Part shown: positions 20,357 to 21,165 of the stretch, piece after piece
How the letters are laid out: each line of letters opens with the position of its first letter
How positions within the stretch are numbered: the stretch's first letter is position 1
Virus record (IMG/VR): IMGVR_UViG_3300042888_002167
Span: 1 to 21,165 of that record
Direction: 5' to 3' (one strand)
DNA length: 21,165 nucleotides
From: a virus
The notes under the pieces: model-generated
Told to the model about the DNA's origin: nothing
Databases searched by the model: none
What the model saw: only the letters and a program-made list of their open reading frames with translations
Program-made: the position numbers and the translations under genes

Positions 20357-20497
20357 AGGTTCCTTACAGCAATTAAATTCTATAAGGAAACTGGTATCGA
20401 AAGATGTGTAGGTTCGAGTCCTACCTCTCCAACAAATTTTAAAGTATTTGGAGAGTGGTGAAATTGGTAGACACACTGGTCAAAGAAAATGGAACCT
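20357..20497 (+). tRNA. Circularly permuted Leu-type tRNA gene (3' part upstream of 5' part)
   Basis: Upstream part: variable-arm-like hairpin TATC-GAAA-GATG, T-arm GTAGG/CCTAC with TTCGAGT (20408-20424), 3' acceptor strand CTCTCCA (20425-20431), A20432. Then a 16-nt linker. Downstream part: TGGAGAG (20449-20455), which pairs with CTCTCCA over all 7 bp, TG, and the Leu-type D-arm GTGA-AATTGGTAGA-CAC (20458-20474). The outer flanks AGGTTCC (20357-20363) and GGAACCT (20491-20497) can pair over 7 bp. CTGGT (20476-20480) and ACTGG (20390-20394) could form the anticodon stem with two G.U pairs, but a 7-nt loop with U33 cannot be built simply, so no anticodon is given. No encoded CCA. Confidence 0.7.
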
Positions 20498-20503
20498 GTT
20501 ATC

Positions 20504-20577
<74 letters not shown>

Positions 20578-20578
20578 C

Positions 20579-20653
20579 AATATTTTAAAGGATACGTTCA
20601 GCAAATTAAAAACTTGATCTGTAAATTCAAACAACAGTTATCCTGTAAATATT
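20579..20653 (+). ncRNA. Miniature element related to the permuted-tRNA flanks, with Tyr-like anticodon hairpin
   Basis: Outer helices AATATTT/AAATATT (20579-20585 / 20647-20653) and AGGATA/TATCCT (20589-20594 / 20639-20644) enclose TTCAGCAAATTAAAAACT, the sequence that precedes the permuted exons in the neighbouring genes. A small hairpin follows: TTGA/TCAA around TCTGTAAAT, containing CTGTAAA as in tRNA-Tyr(GUA) anticodon loops (GTA at 20621-20623). There is no acceptor, D- or T-arm. Confidence 0.55.
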
Positions 20654-20658
20654 AAACT

Positions 20659-20745
20659 GCTCGGGTGATGAAATCGGTAGACATGCAAGACTTAAAATCT
20701 TGTGGACAGCTGTCCGTGCGGGTTCGATTCCCGCCCCGAGTACCA
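20659..20745 (+). tRNA. tRNA-Leu(UAA), CCA encoded
   Basis: Acceptor GCTCGGG/CCCGAGT (G1.U72), D-arm ATGA-AATCGGTAGA-CAT, anticodon stem CAAGA/TCTTG with loop CTTAAAA and anticodon TAA (20693-20695), a long variable arm with GGACAG/CTGTCC, and T-arm GCGGG/CCCGC with TTCGATT. It is uninterrupted. CCA is encoded at 20743-20745, unlike the other tRNAs here; the final A adjoins the flank helix of the next, permuted gene. Confidence 0.95.
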
Positions 20746-20867
20746 AGGATGGTTACTGCAAATAATAAAAACTAGGCTGTTAACCTCGTGGTCGTTGGTT
20801 CGAACCCAACCATTATTTTTAGGAATAGTGTAGCTCAGTTGGTAGAGCACGTATCTAAACCCATCCT
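20746..20867 (+). tRNA. Circularly permuted tRNA-Asn(GUU) gene
   Basis: The 3' part (20774-20818) comes first: AGG, anticodon loop CTGTTAA (anticodon GTT, 20779-20781), CCTCG, variable TGGTC, T-arm GTTGG/CCAAC with TTCGAAC, acceptor CATTATT, T. After a 5-nt linker the 5' part follows (20824-20851): acceptor AATAGTG (pairs with CATTATT, one G.U), TA, D-arm GCTC/GAGC with loop AGTTGGTA, A26, CG. Joining CG to AGG gives anticodon stem CGAGG/CCTCG, all Watson-Crick, so the break lies between positions 28 and 29. Outer flanks AGGATGG (20746-20752) and CCATCCT (20861-20867) pair over 7 bp. No CCA is encoded; the base after the acceptor is U, unusual for a discriminator. Confidence 0.85.
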
Positions 20868-20879
20868 GATATATTTAAA

Positions 20880-20950
20880 AAGTGTCTCGGTCCGCTCTGA
20901 AGAAATTCAACGACGAGGTCTCGATAGGCAGAACGCGTCTGACCTATCCA
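20880..20950 (+). ncRNA. Structured RNA of unknown type before the terminator
   Basis: Arm 1: CTCG (20886-20889) / CGAG (20914-20917) with an inner hairpin TGAA-GAAA-TTCA (20898-20909). Arm 2: GATAGG-CAGA (20923-20932) / TCTG-A-CCTATC (20938-20948), ten pairs with one bulged A. It has no reading frame and lies between the permuted tRNA-Asn and the terminator, so it would be the 3' end of the transcript. It may be a stable small RNA like those found in the T4 tRNA cluster; identity unknown. Confidence 0.5.
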
Positions 20951-20956
20951 CAGAAT

Positions 20957-20982
20957 AAAAGGGACCTTTCGGTCCCTTTTTT
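20957..20982 (+). terminator. Strong intrinsic terminator T3
   Basis: AAAA-GGGACC-TTTC-GGTCCC-TTTTTT: a 6-bp GC-rich stem with a UUUC tetraloop, an A-run before it and six T residues after. It closes the second RNA cluster. Confidence 0.95.
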
Positions 20983-21006
20983 ATGAAACAAACTCTTATT
21001 TATTAA

Positions 21007-21014
21007 TATAAATA
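21007..21014 (+). promoter_or_regulatory. T4-type late promoter octamer TATAAATA before the last gene
   Basis: TATAAATA lies 20 nt upstream of the ATG at 21035, right after terminator T3, where a new transcript must begin. It matches the T4 late -10 octamer exactly, like the copy at 20135. Confidence 0.55.
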
Positions 21015-21034
21015 TTTAAAATAAGTACATAATT

Positions 21035-21165
21035 ATGAAAGATGCATTGTTATATTGGCCCCGATTCTTTAGAGAGGCTTGGATTAATAGAAAATACTAT
21101 AAAGCAGTAAAATCAATTGAAGCAGAATTAAATGCTGAAAATCTTAGGGTTGATTGGATTGGTAG
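21035..21165 (+). CDS. Start of a gene cut by the window edge, unknown function
   Basis: An ATG after an AATT leader opens a frame that stays open to the edge (43 codons): MKDALLYWPRFFREAWINRK, then a helix KAVKSIEAELNAENLRVDWIG. It is basic and aromatic at the start. Not recognised; the rest lies outside the window. Confidence 0.75.
   Translation, partial: MKDALLYWPRFFREAWINRKYYKAVKSIEAELNAENLRVDWIG

Overview
The window looks like part of a large, AT-rich, T4-like tailed phage that infects a Bacteroidota (Flavobacterium-like) host. The phage calls rest on five things: a T4 DenV-type pyrimidine-dimer glycosylase, an ATP-dependent DNA ligase with its lysine near the T4 position, a tail-fibre-type N-terminus, two copies of the T4 late-promoter octamer TATAAATA, and many small overlapping genes all on the + strand. 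The host call rests on promoters with a TAnnTTTA -7 box, A-rich leaders without Shine-Dalgarno sequences, and a small Hc1/histone H1-like protein typical of Bacteroidota.

Layout. 1-2234: a Thg1-like tRNA guanylyltransferase (cut by the left edge), a Ser/Gly-rich protein, a small unknown and a GatB/YqeY protein. 2312-5367: small genes, NAMPT (NAD salvage), a two-helix membrane protein, a lipoprotein and a nucleoside deoxyribosyltransferase-like enzyme. 5463-8283: a short CCA-adding-type nucleotidyltransferase, small unknowns, a cREC-type receiver protein and a HAD phosphatase. 8350-12324: unknowns, a class I glutamine amidotransferase, a KTSC protein, a DEDDh exonuclease and small membrane proteins. 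12408-13786: a virion-type protein with a C-terminal Hint domain, then two small genes. 13881-16487: a flavodoxin-fold oxidoreductase, DenV and unknowns. 16488-17493: about 1 kb of non-coding DNA with at least five divergent or interrupted tRNA-like genes. 17494-20346: DNA ligase, small genes and a histone H1-like protein. 20347-20982: a second tRNA/RNA cluster ending in a strong terminator. 21035 onward: a gene cut by the right edge.

The most unusual content is in the two RNA clusters. At 20746-20867 a tRNA-Asn(GUU) is encoded in circularly permuted order: the 3' part (anticodon loop, T-arm, 3' acceptor strand) lies upstream of the 5' part (5' acceptor strand, D-arm). Joining the two at the anticodon stem gives a fully paired cloverleaf. 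A Leu-type tRNA at 20357-20497 has the same permuted order. In both, the outer flanks can pair (7 bp), and both upstream flanks share a sequence motif that also occurs in a third, miniature element at 20579-20653. In the first cluster, tRNA 5' and 3' acceptor strands are in normal order but separated by insertions, one of about 130 nt with group I-like features. A Thg1-like enzyme and a CCA-adding-type enzyme in the same window suggest a phage-encoded tRNA maturation set. No RNA ligase or splicing endonuclease is visible here.

Eight similar promoters (AGTTTT or similar, about 20 nt, TATATTTA, then an A-rich leader) drive most gene blocks. Two of them are fused to almost identical intrinsic terminators.
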